Assembly (NCBI RefSeq): GCF_014201715.1
Contig: NZ_JACHFD010000003.1
Span: forward strand, 248,001-312,000
Direction of reading: 5' to 3'
DNA: 64,000 nucleotides
From: Haloferula luteola
GTDB lineage: Bacteria; Verrucomicrobiota; Verrucomicrobiia; Verrucomicrobiales; Akkermansiaceae
A program made the position numbers and the translations under genes. Numbering within the stretch: position 1 is the first letter of the stretch; the number at the start of each line of letters is the position of its first letter. Positions 19,239 through 28,680 of this stretch are shown here, piece after piece. The notes below the pieces were generated by a model. The model was given only the letters and a program-made list of their open reading frames with translations. It did not search any database and had not been told where the DNA came from.

Positions 19239-20321
19239 ATGCTACTCTACCTGCACATTCCCTTTTGCCACCGAGTCTGTCCGTATTGCTCGTTCCATAA
19301 GCACACTCCCGGCGCGACCCCCATCGGCAGCTTCATCGAAAGCTTGGTGAAGGAAGCCCGCCATCGGCTCCCTGCCTTACCACCTCCACGCACCCTCTAC
19401 TTCGGCGGCGGCACGCCCTCAATGCTCTCCCCCTCTCACCTTCGTCGTCTCTTCGATGGTCTCGACGAAGTCATCGATTTTGATGCCCTTGACGAAGTCA
19501 CTTTCGAGGCCAATCCCGCCACCTTCGACCTCGCCAAGGCAGAACTTTTCCGCGAACTCGGCGTCCGACGGGTCTCCCTTGGCATCCAGTCATTCGCGCC
19601 TCATGTCCTGAAAACCCTCGGACGCGAGCACGACCCCACCCAAGCAGAGGAAGCCGTTCGACTGCTGCGCCGGGCCGGCATGCCCTCCGTCAACATTGAC
19701 CTCATGTTCTCCGTCCCTGGTCTCACCCTCGACGACTGGGCAAGCACGCTGGAGACCGCCGTCGCACTCGAACCCGATCACATCTCCGCCTACAACCTCA
19801 CCTACGAGGAGGACACCTCCTTTTTCGATAGCTTGCACCGCGGAGAAATGGATCGCGATGAAGATCGGGATGCGGAGCAATTCCAGCTCGCACACGATCG
19901 AATCACCAGCGCCGGTTTCGACCACTACGAAACCAGCAACTACGCCCGACCCGGTCACCGATCTTCCCACAATCACGGCTACTGGAACGGGGAGGACTAT
20001 CTTGGGCTCGGCCCTTCCGCCGTATCCACTCTCGCCGGTGTCCGCCACGGGAACATCGCTGACACCGCCCGTTACGTCGAAATGGTCAATTCACTCGGCC
20101 AAGCCATCGTCGAGAGCGAGGCGCTGACTCCCGATCAGTTGCGTCTCGAAAGACTCGCCCTGCTCCTTCGCACGACAGAGGGAGTCCCGCTTCACCTCAT
20201 CGCTCCGTCCGATCCTTCGACTCTCATCGAACACGGCCTCGCAGAAATCCACGAAGATCGCCTTGTGCTGACCCGGGCCGGTTCAGCGCTCGTCGATCCG
20301 ATCGCCACCCAGCTGGCCTGA
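19239..20321 (+). CDS. hemW: HemW-like radical SAM protein
   Basis: A 360-residue member of the oxygen-independent coproporphyrinogen oxidase-like family. The radical SAM motif is CHRVCPYC (CxxxCxxC) near the N-terminus, followed by TLYFGGGTPSML and VSLGIQSF, all typical of HemW. HemW is a haem-binding chaperone that delivers haem to respiratory enzymes and is not a true HemN. The ATG follows a short leader without a clear Shine-Dalgarno sequence. It has no functional relation to the proteases before it. Confidence 0.9.
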   Translation: MLLYLHIPFCHRVCPYCSFHKHTPGATPIGSFIESLVKEARHRLPALPPPRTLYFGGGTPSMLSPSHLRRLFDGLDEVIDFDALDEVTFEANPATFDLAKAELFRELGVRRVSLGIQSFAPHVLKTLGREHDPTQAEEAVRLLRRAGMPSVNIDLMFSVPGLTLDDWASTLETAVALEPDHISAYNLTYEEDTSFFDSLHRGEMDRDEDRDAEQFQLAHDRITSAGFDHYETSNYARPGHRSSHNHGYWNGEDYLGLGPSAVSTLAGVRHGNIADTARYVEMVNSLGQAIVESEALTPDQLRLERLALLLRTTEGVPLHLIAPSDPSTLIEHGLAEIHEDRLVLTRAGSALVDPIATQLA

Positions 20322-20369
20322 ACTCTCGGGTCACTGGACATCCCGAGCCACCCACGCCAAGCTTGCTCC

Positions 20370-20852
20370 ATGACTTCACGGTCCCTTCTCGCTGCCGTCA
20401 TCCCCGGGCTGCTTCTATCCGCCTGCATTCCTCCGCCTCCCCCTCCTCCGCTTCCGAAGCATCCGGAGTTGCCCTTCAGCGAAACCCGCAAAGTCTCTCG
20501 GGCCGCGGCTCACCCCGGCAAGGTCACGGAAATGGATCTATCCACTTTCTTTGAATTCCAGCAATCCGGCCAAGCACTGATCTACGACGTGCGGCCCACA
20601 TTCGTGCAGCAATTCGGCACCATCCCTGGCGCGATTGGCTGGCCCAAATCCGAATTCTCCGCCAAAATCGCGACCCGCGAAGCCGAAATTCGTTCCGCTC
20701 GACAGCACGGCCAACCGGTCGTTCTTTACTGCACGGATGCCGAATGCCCGGATGCTCGAACGGTCGCCGACAAGCTTGCAGCTCGAGGTCATGACGTTTC
20801 GGTTCTCCAAGGAGGTTACAGTTCTTGGAAAGAATCAGGGCTAGCAGAATGA
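20370..20852 (+). CDS. Rhodanese-domain lipoprotein
   Basis: A 160-residue lipoprotein: signal peptide ending in the lipobox LLSAC, a proline-rich linker (PPPPPPPLP), then one rhodanese domain (about 55-158). The candidate sulfur-carrying cysteine lies in VLYCTDAECPDA and the fold's closing motif is VLQGGYSSWKESGL. It would transfer sulfane sulfur or sense oxidation in the periplasm. It is preceded by hemW with a 48-base gap. Confidence 0.8.
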   Translation: MTSRSLLAAVIPGLLLSACIPPPPPPPLPKHPELPFSETRKVSRAAAHPGKVTEMDLSTFFEFQQSGQALIYDVRPTFVQQFGTIPGAIGWPKSEFSAKIATREAEIRSARQHGQPVVLYCTDAECPDARTVADKLAARGHDVSVLQGGYSSWKESGLAE

Positions 20853-21005
20853 TCGAGGCCTGCGGGATTCTCCCCCTTTAGGGGCTTTCCCCGCCACCTT
20901 CTTGAAAAGCCCGTCTCTCACCCCACGTTTCCTCCGCTCATCGTCGAGGCCAAGGCGATTTCATTGGCCGTCCTGATTCCTCTAGTCTTCGTCACCCATC
21001 TGCTC

Positions 21006-22517
21006 ATGCGTGCCTCTTTGTTGCTTCTATCGCTCCTCACTTTTGTGACCTTCGCCGCCGCGGCGCCCTCCGATGCGCCCGAGTCGAGCAGCCCGCCGGC
21101 TGCCGAGAAAAAAGAAGGCTCCGAGAAATCTCAGGATCCCATCACCAAGGAAGATTCGGTCGTCATTCAAGGCCAACGCATCCCTTATTCCGTCACCACT
21201 TCGAAACTGGTTTTGAAGAAAGACGATGGCACGCCTCGCGCGTCGATCTTCAACGTCTCCTACGTGCGCCAGAAAGTGGAGGACAAGTCCTCTCGACCCG
21301 TCCTGTTCGCTTTCAATGGAGGGCCTGGATCCTCCTCCGTCTGGCTGCATCTCGGCTTTCTGGGGCCCTACCGCGTTCAAGTCCCCGGAGATGGCACCAC
21401 CGCTCCTGAGCCACCCGCTCGCATCGTTCCCAACGAATACAGCATCCTCGACCTCGCCGATGTCGTTTTCATCGACCCCGTGTCGACCGGATACAGCCGA
21501 ACCGAAAAGGACACCAAAGGCAGCGACTTCCACGGCGTCCGTCAGGACATCGAATCTGTTGGTGATTTCATCCGTCGTTGGGTCACTGAGAACGATCGCT
21601 GGGCATCGCCCAAATTCCTCCTTGGCGAATCCTACGGTGGCATCCGAGTCTCCGGACTTTCCGAGCATCTCCAATCTCGCTTCGGGATGTCGCTCAATGG
21701 CACCATTCTCTTGTCGTCCTTGGTGGATTTCCGGACCCTCATGGCTGGCGAAGGAGATCCCCTTTCCTACCAAGTCTTCCTCCCTGGCTACACCGCCACC
21801 GCCCACTTCCACGGCAAGATCAAGGGCGACCGCGACGCTCTCGTCCAACAAGCACAGGAATTTGCCTTTGGCGACTACGCGAAAGCCTTTGCGGAAGGCA
21901 ACCGCCTTCCCGCTGAGCAACTCGACGCCCTCGCTCAGAAAATGTCATCGCTTACCGGGATCGACGCCGAACTGCTCAAGACGCTCCACCTCCGGCTCGA
22001 TCCCTCGCGCTTTCGTGCAGAACTTCTCCGGGATCAAGGGAAGATCCTGGGTCGTTTCGATGCTCGGGTCGCGTGGCCTTCGACGCAATCTCAGATGCCC
22101 TACCCGGAGTATGATCCCTCCTACTCGCTGGCCCTGGGAGCTTACTCCACCGCCATGCTCTCCTACCTGGGCGATCACCTCGGCTGGAAGGAAGACTCGC
22201 CCTACGAAATCCTCACCGGAAAGGTCCAGCCATGGGACATGGGACGAGGAAATAGCTACGTCAACATGACCGGTGAACTCGCGGAAGCCCTGCGCGACAA
22301 TCCCCACCTGCGCATCTTGATCATGGAGGCTGCCTGCGACCTCGCCACTCCTCCGGCCGGCATCGAATACTCCCTGCGCCAAATGATCGACGCACCGGAA
22401 AGTTTCACCTCACGCATCCAGCGGACGAAGTACGAGGCCGGTCATATGTTTTACCTCAATCCACCCGACCTTCAGAAAGCCCGCAAAGACCTGGCGGCCT
22501 TCATTTCCGGGAACTGA
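21006..22517 (+). CDS. Secreted serine carboxypeptidase (S10 family)
   Basis: A 503-residue exported peptidase of the S10 family, which removes C-terminal residues from peptides at acid pH. Signal peptide MRASLLLLSLLTFVTFAAAA, then the oxyanion segment FNGGPGSSS, Ser209 in GESYGG, Asp445 in ACDLATPP and His480 in AGHMFY. ATG 21006 was chosen; an upstream TTG at 20964 adds 14 residues with no signal character. The gene is followed directly by the palindrome cluster before the porin gene. Confidence 0.9.
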   Translation: MRASLLLLSLLTFVTFAAAAPSDAPESSSPPAAEKKEGSEKSQDPITKEDSVVIQGQRIPYSVTTSKLVLKKDDGTPRASIFNVSYVRQKVEDKSSRPVLFAFNGGPGSSSVWLHLGFLGPYRVQVPGDGTTAPEPPARIVPNEYSILDLADVVFIDPVSTGYSRTEKDTKGSDFHGVRQDIESVGDFIRRWVTENDRWASPKFLLGESYGGIRVSGLSEHLQSRFGMSLNGTILLSSLVDFRTLMAGEGDPLSYQVFLPGYTATAHFHGKIKGDRDALVQQAQEFAFGDYAKAFAEGNRLPAEQLDALAQKMSSLTGIDAELLKTLHLRLDPSRFRAELLRDQGKILGRFDARVAWPSTQSQMPYPEYDPSYSLALGAYSTAMLSYLGDHLGWKEDSPYEILTGKVQPWDMGRGNSYVNMTGELAEALRDNPHLRILIMEAACDLATPPAGIEYSLRQMIDAPESFTSRIQRTKYEAGHMFYLNPPDLQKARKDLAAFISGN

Positions 22518-22527
22518 CCGTCCCTCG

Positions 22528-22550
22528 GGACATGAGGCTCCCTCATGTCC
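22528..22550. promoter_or_regulatory. Palindrome with LysR-type ATGAG-N5-CTCAT core upstream of the porin
   Basis: Arms GGACATGAGG (22528-22537) and CCTCATGTCC (22541-22550) are perfectly complementary around CTC. The central 15 bases (22532-22546) are ATGAG-GCTCC-CTCAT, the same form as palindromes before narK (27072) and nirA (35567). It starts 11 bases after the S10 stop codon, so it could also terminate that transcript, although no T-run follows. Confidence 0.5.
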
Positions 22551-22583
22551 TACCCCCCATCGAATTCGTGGATGAAGCGCCGT

Positions 22584-22637
22584 CCCGGCATGGCAATGGC
22601 CGGGATCGCGCTTCCCAGCATGGCGTATTCCGCCATG
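22584..22637 (+). promoter_or_regulatory. Two leader hairpins, the second enclosing the porin start codon
   Basis: CCCGGC (22584-22589) pairs with GCCGGG (22599-22604). CATGGCG (22619-22625) pairs with CGCCATG (22631-22637), whose last three bases are the porin ATG. Folding of the second hairpin would hide the start codon, so translational control is plausible. Confidence 0.45.
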
Positions 22638-23906
22638 AAAAGAACACTCCTCCTCACCCTTGCCGCGGCCACGCCCCTTTACGCTGGCTCACCCGTCTCT
22701 GCCCCCGAAGTTCCCCCTGCGGAACATTGGATCAAGCCCACCCTCGATCTTCGGGCGCGCTTCGAATACGGCGATTTCGACGCCCCGGGAACTGACTCCG
22801 CCTCCGCGTTCACCCTTCGGGAACGAGTCGGATTGGTCACCCGCGACTGGCACGGATTCAGCGCCCTGATCGAAGGTGAATTCCTTCAGGCCATTGGCGA
22901 TGATTATGACTCCGCTCCCACGCCGTTCGCCACCCAAACCACTCGGCCCAACCCCGCAAACCCAACGACCCAGATCAACGACCCTGAAACCAACGAGCTC
23001 AATCAAGCCTACCTGCAATACCAAGGGTTCGATACCATCGTTCGCGCAGGACGCCAGCGCATCATCCTCAACAACGCCGCCATGGTCGGCAATGTCGGTT
23101 GGCGCCAGAACGAACAGACCTTCGATGCCATCAGCATCACCAATACCTCGATCGACGATCTCTCCCTCTACTACGCCTATGCGAATCGGGCGAATCGAAT
23201 CTTTGGCTCCGACGCCACCGGTGCCCTTCGCTCTTTTGCAGGCGACATCCACCTTTTCAACGCCACCTACACCGGATTGGGCGACCTCTCCCTCACTGGG
23301 TACGCCCTCTTGATGGACTTCGATGAAACCGCTGCCAACGCCGGTTACATCTCGAACAACACCTACGGCATCATCGCCACCCAGCCCCTCGGCCCGGTGA
23401 CCCTCTACGGCGAAACGGCCCTTCAGACCGATACCTCCAGCTCTCCCGCCAGCAAGCCGGACGAAGCCTGGTATGCTCACGTCAACGCCTCCTATCAGGC
23501 GGGCTCCCACACCTTCACCCTCGGTTGTGAATACCTGGACGCCGACTTCGTGACCCCCTTGGCCACCGTTCATGCTTTCAACGGCTTTGCCGATGCACTC
23601 ATCGGTCCGCGCCTTGGTTTGGTGCGCAATCCAGGCATCGCCGACATCTATCTGACCCACGCAACACCCCTGCCCTTCTGGGGCCTCAAGTTCAATCAAT
23701 CCATCCACCTCCTCGGAGACAACAACTCGGATCTGGACTACGGCTGGGAGTACGACGCGGTCCTCGCCAAGAAGTTCAATGAGAACTTCCTGGCCATCGC
23801 CAAGTTTGCCTACTTCGACGCCAGCGGTCCCACCGCCGGCCCCATTGCCAACCCTGCACCTTTCGACACCACTCGTTTCAGCGTCGAACTGAACTACAAG
23901 TTCTAA
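22635..23906 (+). CDS. Outer-membrane beta-barrel porin (alginate-export-like)
   Basis: A 423-residue outer-membrane protein: signal peptide MKRTLLLTLAAATPLYAG, then alternating amphipathic strands (LDLRARFEYGDF, LRERVGLVTRDWHGFSALIEGEF, IVRAGRQRIILN) and a C-terminal strand RFSVELNYKF ending in phenylalanine, as required for barrel assembly. The RERVGL and GRQ segments resemble the alginate-export porin family. Its substrate is unknown; its position before moaA and the nitrate genes, and a shared palindrome upstream, suggest nitrate or nitrite passage, which is inference. The in-frame codons before 22635 lie in leader hairpins and encode no signal peptide. Confidence 0.78.
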   Translation: MKRTLLLTLAAATPLYAGSPVSAPEVPPAEHWIKPTLDLRARFEYGDFDAPGTDSASAFTLRERVGLVTRDWHGFSALIEGEFLQAIGDDYDSAPTPFATQTTRPNPANPTTQINDPETNELNQAYLQYQGFDTIVRAGRQRIILNNAAMVGNVGWRQNEQTFDAISITNTSIDDLSLYYAYANRANRIFGSDATGALRSFAGDIHLFNATYTGLGDLSLTGYALLMDFDETAANAGYISNNTYGIIATQPLGPVTLYGETALQTDTSSSPASKPDEAWYAHVNASYQAGSHTFTLGCEYLDADFVTPLATVHAFNGFADALIGPRLGLVRNPGIADIYLTHATPLPFWGLKFNQSIHLLGDNNSDLDYGWEYDAVLAKKFNENFLAIAKFAYFDASGPTAGPIANPAPFDTTRFSVELNYKF

Positions 23907-23932
23907 GCCTCCCTTTCCGGTTGCGCGTCAGC

Positions 23933-23959
23933 AGGCTCGGAAATGGGTTTTCCGAGCCT
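23933..23959 (+). terminator. Hairpin between porin and moaA
   Basis: AGGCTCGGAAA (23933-23943) pairs perfectly with TTTCCGAGCCT (23949-23959) around TGGGT. It lies 27 bases past the porin stop. The short T-run is inside the stem, so it is terminator-like but not canonical. Confidence 0.6.
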
Positions 23960-24011
23960 ACCTCCTTCTTCCCACTGGCGCAATTCCCCATTCCGCGCCA
24001 GTTTCCCATCA

Positions 24012-25010
24012 TTGAACCCGACCGACCGTCTCCAGCGCCCCCTGCACGACCTGCGGATCTCCGTGACGGATCGTTGCAATTTCCGCTGCCGCTACTGCAT
24101 GCCCGCAGAAGAGTTCGGGGCCGACCACGCTTTTCTCCCACGCGAGGAAATCCTCACCTTTGAAGAAATCGTGCGCCTCACTCGCGTGGCCTCACGACTC
24201 GGCGTCACCAAGGCTCGCCTCACCGGCGGAGAACCCCTCCTCCGCCGCGGTTTGGACGACCTCATCGCCATGATTGCGACCGTTCCCGGCATTGAGGACA
24301 TTGCCCTCACCACCAATGGCACTTTGCTGGCCCACCATGCCGAGGCACTGGCATTGGCGGGACTCTCGCGCGTCACGGTCAGTCTCGATGCTCTGAATCC
24401 CGACACCTTCGGCCGCATGAATGGAGTCGGAGCCAAGGTCGAGCGAGTCCTTTCCGGCATCACCGCAGCGCGCACCTTTGACCTTGGCGTCAAAATCAAC
24501 TGCGTCATTCAAAAAGGCGTCAACGAACAAGAAATCCTTCCACTCGCTCGCTGGGCCGCCACTGAACAACTTTCCCTCCGCTTCATTGAGTTCATGGATG
24601 TCGGCGAAACCAATCATTGGGACGCCCGCCAAGTCGTCCCGGCCGATGAAATTCTCACTCACCTCCGCACCGAGTTCCGGCTGGAACCGCTCCAGCCCAC
24701 TCAAGCCGGTGAAACCGCCCGACGTTGGCGACTCGACAACGGACCTACCGAAATCGGCATCATCGCCTCGGTGAGCCAGCCCTTTTGTCGCGCTTGCAAT
24801 CGGCTCCGTCTCTCGGCCGATGGGCGAATCTACACCTGCCTGTTCGCCAGCCAGGGACACGACCTCCGGCCTCTCCTTCGCGGAGCTGCCGATGACAACC
24901 TCCTCGAAGCCACGCTCCGCGGTCTGTGGTCCGCCCGTGACGATCGATACTCGGAACTGCGTGGCCAAACCCACGCGCCCAAAGCAGAAATGAGTTACCT
25001 CGGAGGGTAA
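24012..25010 (+). CDS. moaA: GTP 3',8-cyclase MoaA
   Basis: A 332-residue radical SAM enzyme for the first step of molybdenum cofactor synthesis, converting GTP to the cyclic precursor with MoaC. N-terminal cluster CNFRCRYC (CxxxCxxC), TGGEPLLR, a C-terminal second cluster starting FCRACNRLRL with TCLF further on, and the conserved ending SYLGG. The TTG at 24012 (LNPTDRLQRPLHDLRIS) fits the usual family length; ATG 23943 is in frame but lies inside the hairpin after the porin gene. The other moa/moe/mob genes are 27-30 kb downstream, with the nitrate genes in between. Confidence 0.95.
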   Translation: MNPTDRLQRPLHDLRISVTDRCNFRCRYCMPAEEFGADHAFLPREEILTFEEIVRLTRVASRLGVTKARLTGGEPLLRRGLDDLIAMIATVPGIEDIALTTNGTLLAHHAEALALAGLSRVTVSLDALNPDTFGRMNGVGAKVERVLSGITAARTFDLGVKINCVIQKGVNEQEILPLARWAATEQLSLRFIEFMDVGETNHWDARQVVPADEILTHLRTEFRLEPLQPTQAGETARRWRLDNGPTEIGIIASVSQPFCRACNRLRLSADGRIYTCLFASQGHDLRPLLRGAADDNLLEATLRGLWSARDDRYSELRGQTHAPKAEMSYLGG

Positions 25011-25034
25011 ATCTGCCGCGGATCCCCCCGCGCT

Positions 25035-25949
25035 TCAGTGCTCCCCCAATGCTTCGCCCACCATCGCGGCGATTCCCGCCAAAGTCTCTTCAATCAGGCT
25101 GAGGGGACGATCCTTGTTCCAAAATACCGCCCACTCGCGCTCGATCGATTCTTCGCCCAAGGCAATCGAAGTCAGGCTCCCCTCGTGCAGCTCTCGACGC
25201 GCCACCCAGGGAGCCACGATCCCAATCCCGATGCCAATTTTGGACATCTCCTTGATCGCCTCCATATCTCCCAGTGCAAGCGGGGCACGCAACCTCACAC
25301 CCATCTGCTCGAAGTGCTTCTCTACCAGCGCATACGTTTGCGTTGCTTTCGCGTAGATGATGAACTGAGTCTCCTCGATCTCCTCAACCGTTCTTTCATC
25401 CGTGTCGTTCCACGGGTGCACCGGAGGAGCAACGAAGATCATGCGATCCCGGAAGATCGTCCGAGACTCGGTTTCCGGATCGTCCTTTCCACGCATCCCG
25501 ATCACCACGTCGAGATCATGGGCGACCAGACTTTCCAACAAAGCAGCGGTATCTCCAGCTTCGATGCTCGGTTCGCATCGCGGAAAACAATCACGAAACT
25601 CGCGCAGAACCGTTGGCAGGAGAAACTGACAAAGGGAATGAGGAGCCCCGATCCGGATGCGAGCTTGGCCCCACCGTTTCATGCCATCCAATTCGCGGCT
25701 GGCCTGCTCCAACTCGCCGAGAATCCGTCGACATCGATTCAGGAACACCTCGCCCTCTCCAGTCAGCGTCGTTCGCTTACCCATCCGAGTCAGCAGCTTA
25801 CAGCCAAGGCTGTCTTCCAGAGCCTTCATGGAGTGACTGATTGCCGACTGCGTTAGATACAGCTTCTTGGCCGCAAGCGTGAAGCTCCCTTCATCCGCCA
25901 CAGCGACGAAGGACCGAAGTTGGCGCAGATCGGGAAGCAACTCACTCAT
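25035..25949 (-). CDS. LysR-family transcriptional regulator, probable nitrate regulon regulator
   Basis: A 304-residue LysR-type regulator: N-terminal winged helix-turn-helix (about 5-65, LRSFVAVADEGSFTLAAKKLYLTQSAISHSMKALE in pieces) and a periplasmic-binding-like effector domain (about 92-300). It is divergent from the NasS-like gene with 91 bases between starts, the normal arrangement for a LysR protein acting on its neighbour. The intergenic region has a palindrome overlapping its own start codon that fits the T-N11-A LysR box, plus ATGCC repeats. The effector is unknown; nitrate or nitrite is inferred from context. Confidence 0.88.
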   Translation of the reverse strand: MSELLPDLRQLRSFVAVADEGSFTLAAKKLYLTQSAISHSMKALEDSLGCKLLTRMGKRTTLTGEGEVFLNRCRRILGELEQASRELDGMKRWGQARIRIGAPHSLCQFLLPTVLREFRDCFPRCEPSIEAGDTAALLESLVAHDLDVVIGMRGKDDPETESRTIFRDRMIFVAPPVHPWNDTDERTVEEIEETQFIIYAKATQTYALVEKHFEQMGVRLRAPLALGDMEAIKEMSKIGIGIGIVAPWVARRELHEGSLTSIALGEESIEREWAVFWNKDRPLSLIEETLAGIAAMVGEALGEH

Positions 25950-25962
25950 GAAGGAAGCTCAT
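25948..25962. promoter_or_regulatory. Candidate LysR operator overlapping the regulator start
   Basis: ATGAA-GGAAG-CTCAT: the palindrome differs by one base from the perfect ATGAG-N5-CTCAT copies elsewhere in the cluster. It covers the regulator's start codon, so binding would suit autorepression, as is common in this family. Confidence 0.45.
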
Positions 25963-25984
25963 GAAACATTCTTCCCCAAAAAAG

Positions 25985-26018
25985 CATGCCGCATGCCAAT
26001 GCCCAATGGAGTTGGCAT
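25985..26018. promoter_or_regulatory. ATGCC repeats and inverted repeat before the NasS-like gene
   Basis: CATGCC occurs at 25985-25990 and 25992-25997, and ATGCC again from 26000. ATGCCAA (25993-25999) is inverted as TTGGCAT (26012-26018). It lies between the divergent starts and may be a second operator half or another regulator's site. Confidence 0.35.
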
Positions 26019-26040
26019 TGATCAAGCTTTGCAAATCTTG

Positions 26041-27075
26041 ATGGCTTCGCCCGATTCTCGCACCCCGATTCGCCTTGGTTTCGTTCCTCTCAACGATTGT
26101 GCGCCGGTAGCTGTTGCCAAGGAAATGGGCATCTTCGAGAAGTACGGCCTGCATGTGAGACTCTCACGCCAACCGGGTTGGGCGACCGTGCGAGACATGC
26201 TCCTCTACGGGGAATTGGATGCCGCCCAATCGATTGCGGGCTTGGCATTCCACCTCGCTCTCGGCCTCAGCCGGTTGCGCCGAGAGGTGGCGGTTCCACT
26301 CATCCTCAGTGCTCACGGCAATGCAATCACCCTCTCTAACGAAATCCCTCACGAGATCGTCGGCCAAGGCGAAGGCCTCGCTGGTTTCATCGAGCATCGC
26401 TGGAAAAAGAACCGGCCACTGACCCTCGCGGCAGCTCACCGCTACTCCTCGCATCACATTCTCATGCAATCCTGGCTTCATCGCCACGGATTGAAAGCGG
26501 GCCGCGAGCTCGAACTGGTTTTTCTCCCTCCGCCGCTCATGCCAGGGCATCTTGCCTCGGGCCACATCGATGGCTTCTGTGTCGGTGAACCCTGGAACTC
26601 CGAGGCCATCCTCAATGGCCATGGCTGGAGCCCGGTCACTTCCGCCGATCTCGCCACGGGTCACCCCGAAAAGATCCTACTCGTCGACGGCAATTTCGTG
26701 GGAGAACGCCGGGACGACACCATCGCCCTTGGCGCGGCTCTCCTGCATTCCTGCCGGCTTTGCCAGGACCCCGACTTCCTCGACGAAATGGTCCGAATCC
26801 TTTCGATGCCGGCCTACACGGGCTGCTCCGAGAAGACACTCCGCAATAGCCTAGGCCCGAAATTCAACTCGGGTCGCGGTTTTGTCGATGGCACCAATCT
26901 TCACCTCTTCTACGGGGGAGACCTGAATTGCCCCAGCGCAGACAAAGCCTCGTGGTTTCTCTCGGGCATGCGCAATACGGGCCTCCTCCCCGATAACATC
27001 ACCGCCTCCTCCCTCACTCGCCTCTACCGTCAGGATCTTTTCCGCTCATCCGAAAAAGCCCTGCTCGCGACATGA
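26041..27075 (+). CDS. Cytoplasmic NrtA/NasS-like nitrate-binding protein
   Basis: A 344-residue protein of the nitrate-binding NrtA/CmpA fold: IRLGFVPLNDCAPVAVAKEMGIFEKYGL at the start, HGNAITLSNEI, and GFCVGEPWNSEAI. It has no signal peptide or lipobox at the ATG at 26041, unlike the NrtA at 30634, so it should stay in the cytoplasm. That matches NasS, the nitrate sensor that controls the antiterminator NasT. No ANTAR-type NasT gene is in the window; the divergent LysR regulator may be its partner here, which is inference. A longer frame from 25867 overlaps the regulator and adds nothing recognisable. Confidence 0.8.
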   Translation: MASPDSRTPIRLGFVPLNDCAPVAVAKEMGIFEKYGLHVRLSRQPGWATVRDMLLYGELDAAQSIAGLAFHLALGLSRLRREVAVPLILSAHGNAITLSNEIPHEIVGQGEGLAGFIEHRWKKNRPLTLAAAHRYSSHHILMQSWLHRHGLKAGRELELVFLPPPLMPGHLASGHIDGFCVGEPWNSEAILNGHGWSPVTSADLATGHPEKILLVDGNFVGERRDDTIALGAALLHSCRLCQDPDFLDEMVRILSMPAYTGCSEKTLRNSLGPKFNSGRGFVDGTNLHLFYGGDLNCPSADKASWFLSGMRNTGLLPDNITASSLTRLYRQDLFRSSEKALLAT

Positions 27076-27091
27076 GCCAGGCTCATTGACA
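27072..27091. promoter_or_regulatory. Palindrome ATGAGCCAGGCTCAT abutting a TTGACA before narK
   Basis: ATGAGCC (27072-27078), A, GGCTCAT (27080-27086): a perfect 15-base palindrome of the ATGAG-N5-CTCAT form. Its last T is the first base of TTGACA (27086-27091), a candidate -35 box; TTGGAT at 27110-27115 would be a -10 at 18 bases. The palindrome overlaps the stop codon of the NasS-like gene. Confidence 0.5.
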
Positions 27092-27180
27092 GGATCAAAT
27101 CTCTTCCCCTTGGATTCATCGCCAGACGGATTTCTGGCATCCGGGCCGCTCCCTGATTTGCCAACTCACTGAGCGATCCC

Positions 27181-28662
27181 ATGGCCCAAGCAACTTCAGG
27201 CAACCTCCGCCTTCTCGACTTCAAGTCCCCCGCGATCCGGACTCTCCACATCACCTGGTTCGCATTCTTCCTCACTTTCGTTCTCTGGTTCAGCCACGCC
27301 CCGCTGAAGAGCGCGATCACCACGACTTTCGGCATGACCGAGGCCCAATGGAAGGCCCTGCTCATCCTCAATGTCGCGCTTACCATCCCCTCGCGCATTG
27401 CCATCGGCATTCTGGTCGACAAATTTGGCCCACGAGTCACCTACTCGCTCCTGCTCATCGCAGCGGGAATCCTTTGCTCCTTCTTTGCGCTGTCCACCAG
27501 CTTCGAAATGCTCGCGCTGGCTCGCTTCCTGATGGGATTCGTCGGTGCCGGATTCGTGATTGGCATCCGTCTCGTTGGGGAATGGTTTCCGGCCCGCCAG
27601 GTAGGACTCGCCGAGGGAGTCTACGGTGGGTGGGGTAATTTCGGCTCCGCGGCTGCCGCCATGACGCTCCCGTCACTGGCCCTTGCCTTCGGTGGCGAAA
27701 ATGGCTGGCGCTACGCCCTGCTCTCCATCGCTGCCGTGGCATTTCTCTACGGATTCTTTTTTTACCGCTCCGCTCGCGACACTCCAAAAGGATCTACCTA
27801 CTTCAAGCCCAAGAAGTCCGGAGGACTGGAAGTCTCTTCCCGGCGCGACTTCGCTTTTCTCATCGCCATGAACGTCCCCATGTTCATCGCGCTTGGCGTC
27901 CTCGCTTGGAAGCTATCACCAGCGGGGGTGAAGCTCCTGCCTGAATCCCTCGTTCAAATTCTTTACGCCGTCCTCGCGCTCCTCTTCGCCGTCCAAACCT
28001 GGCAAATCTGGCGGGTCAACGCCGACATGCTCCGGTCGGGCAAAGTCCCCGACCACCAACGCTACTCATTTCGCCAGGTCGCCATTCTCGATATCAACTA
28101 CTTCATCACCTTCGGCTCCGAGCTGGCAGTCGTCTCCATGCTTCCCGCGTTCTTTGCCGATACCTTTGGACTCAGCCCCGTGACCGCCGGCCTGCTGGCC
28201 TCCGGCTTTGCTTTCATGAATCTTGCCGCGCGCCCTGGTGGTGGGTGGATCTCTGATAAGTTCGGACGCCGCAAGTCGATGCTGATCCTCTTAGGCGGAT
28301 TGGCGCTCGGCTACCTCCTGCTCTCTCGGATCGATTCCACTTGGCCGGTCGCTCTCGCCGTCGTCTCCACCATGCTGTGCTCCTTTTTTGTCCAGGCCGG
28401 AGAAGGCGCAGTATTTGCCATGGTTCCATTGATTCAACGCCGCATGACCGGTCAAATCGCCGGCATGGCTGGAGCCTATGGAAATGTCGGGGGAGTGACC
28501 TTCCTCACCATCTATTCATTCGTCGACGCTTCCACCTTCTTCGTCATCATCGCCGCCTCGTCGATCCTTGGGTTCGTCGCCTCCCTCTTTCTCGCGGAGC
28601 CCAAAGGACACATTTCTGAAGTCGCAGAAGATGGCTCTGTTCAATTGATCGAGGTGGCCTGA
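27181..28662 (+). CDS. narK: NarK-type nitrate/nitrite transporter (MFS)
   Basis: A 493-residue major facilitator protein with 12 predicted membrane segments. It carries nitrate/nitrite porter signatures: [18 protein letters not shown] near the start, [10 protein letters not shown] in loop 2-3, [28 protein letters not shown] in helix 5 (the glycine-rich nitrate signature) and [18 protein letters not shown] in loop 8-9. It brings nitrate in, and possibly nitrite out. It has its own candidate promoter and is followed 18 bases later by the phosphatase-kinase gene, which should be co-transcribed. Confidence 0.93.
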   Translation: MAQATSGNLRLLDFKSPAIRTLHITWFAFFLTFVLWFSHAPLKSAITTTFGMTEAQWKALLILNVALTIPSRIAIGILVDKFGPRVTYSLLLIAAGILCSFFALSTSFEMLALARFLMGFVGAGFVIGIRLVGEWFPARQVGLAEGVYGGWGNFGSAAAAMTLPSLALAFGGENGWRYALLSIAAVAFLYGFFFYRSARDTPKGSTYFKPKKSGGLEVSSRRDFAFLIAMNVPMFIALGVLAWKLSPAGVKLLPESLVQILYAVLALLFAVQTWQIWRVNADMLRSGKVPDHQRYSFRQVAILDINYFITFGSELAVVSMLPAFFADTFGLSPVTAGLLASGFAFMNLAARPGGGWISDKFGRRKSMLILLGGLALGYLLLSRIDSTWPVALAVVSTMLCSFFVQAGEGAVFAMVPLIQRRMTGQIAGMAGAYGNVGGVTFLTIYSFVDASTFFVIIAASSILGFVASLFLAEPKGHISEVAEDGSVQLIEVA

Positions 28663-28680
28663 ACTCCCCGGCTCATTCCC

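Noticed and set aside
23943..24011. ATG start of moaA at 23943
   Set aside because: It lies inside the hairpin after the porin gene and adds 23 residues with no MoaA similarity.
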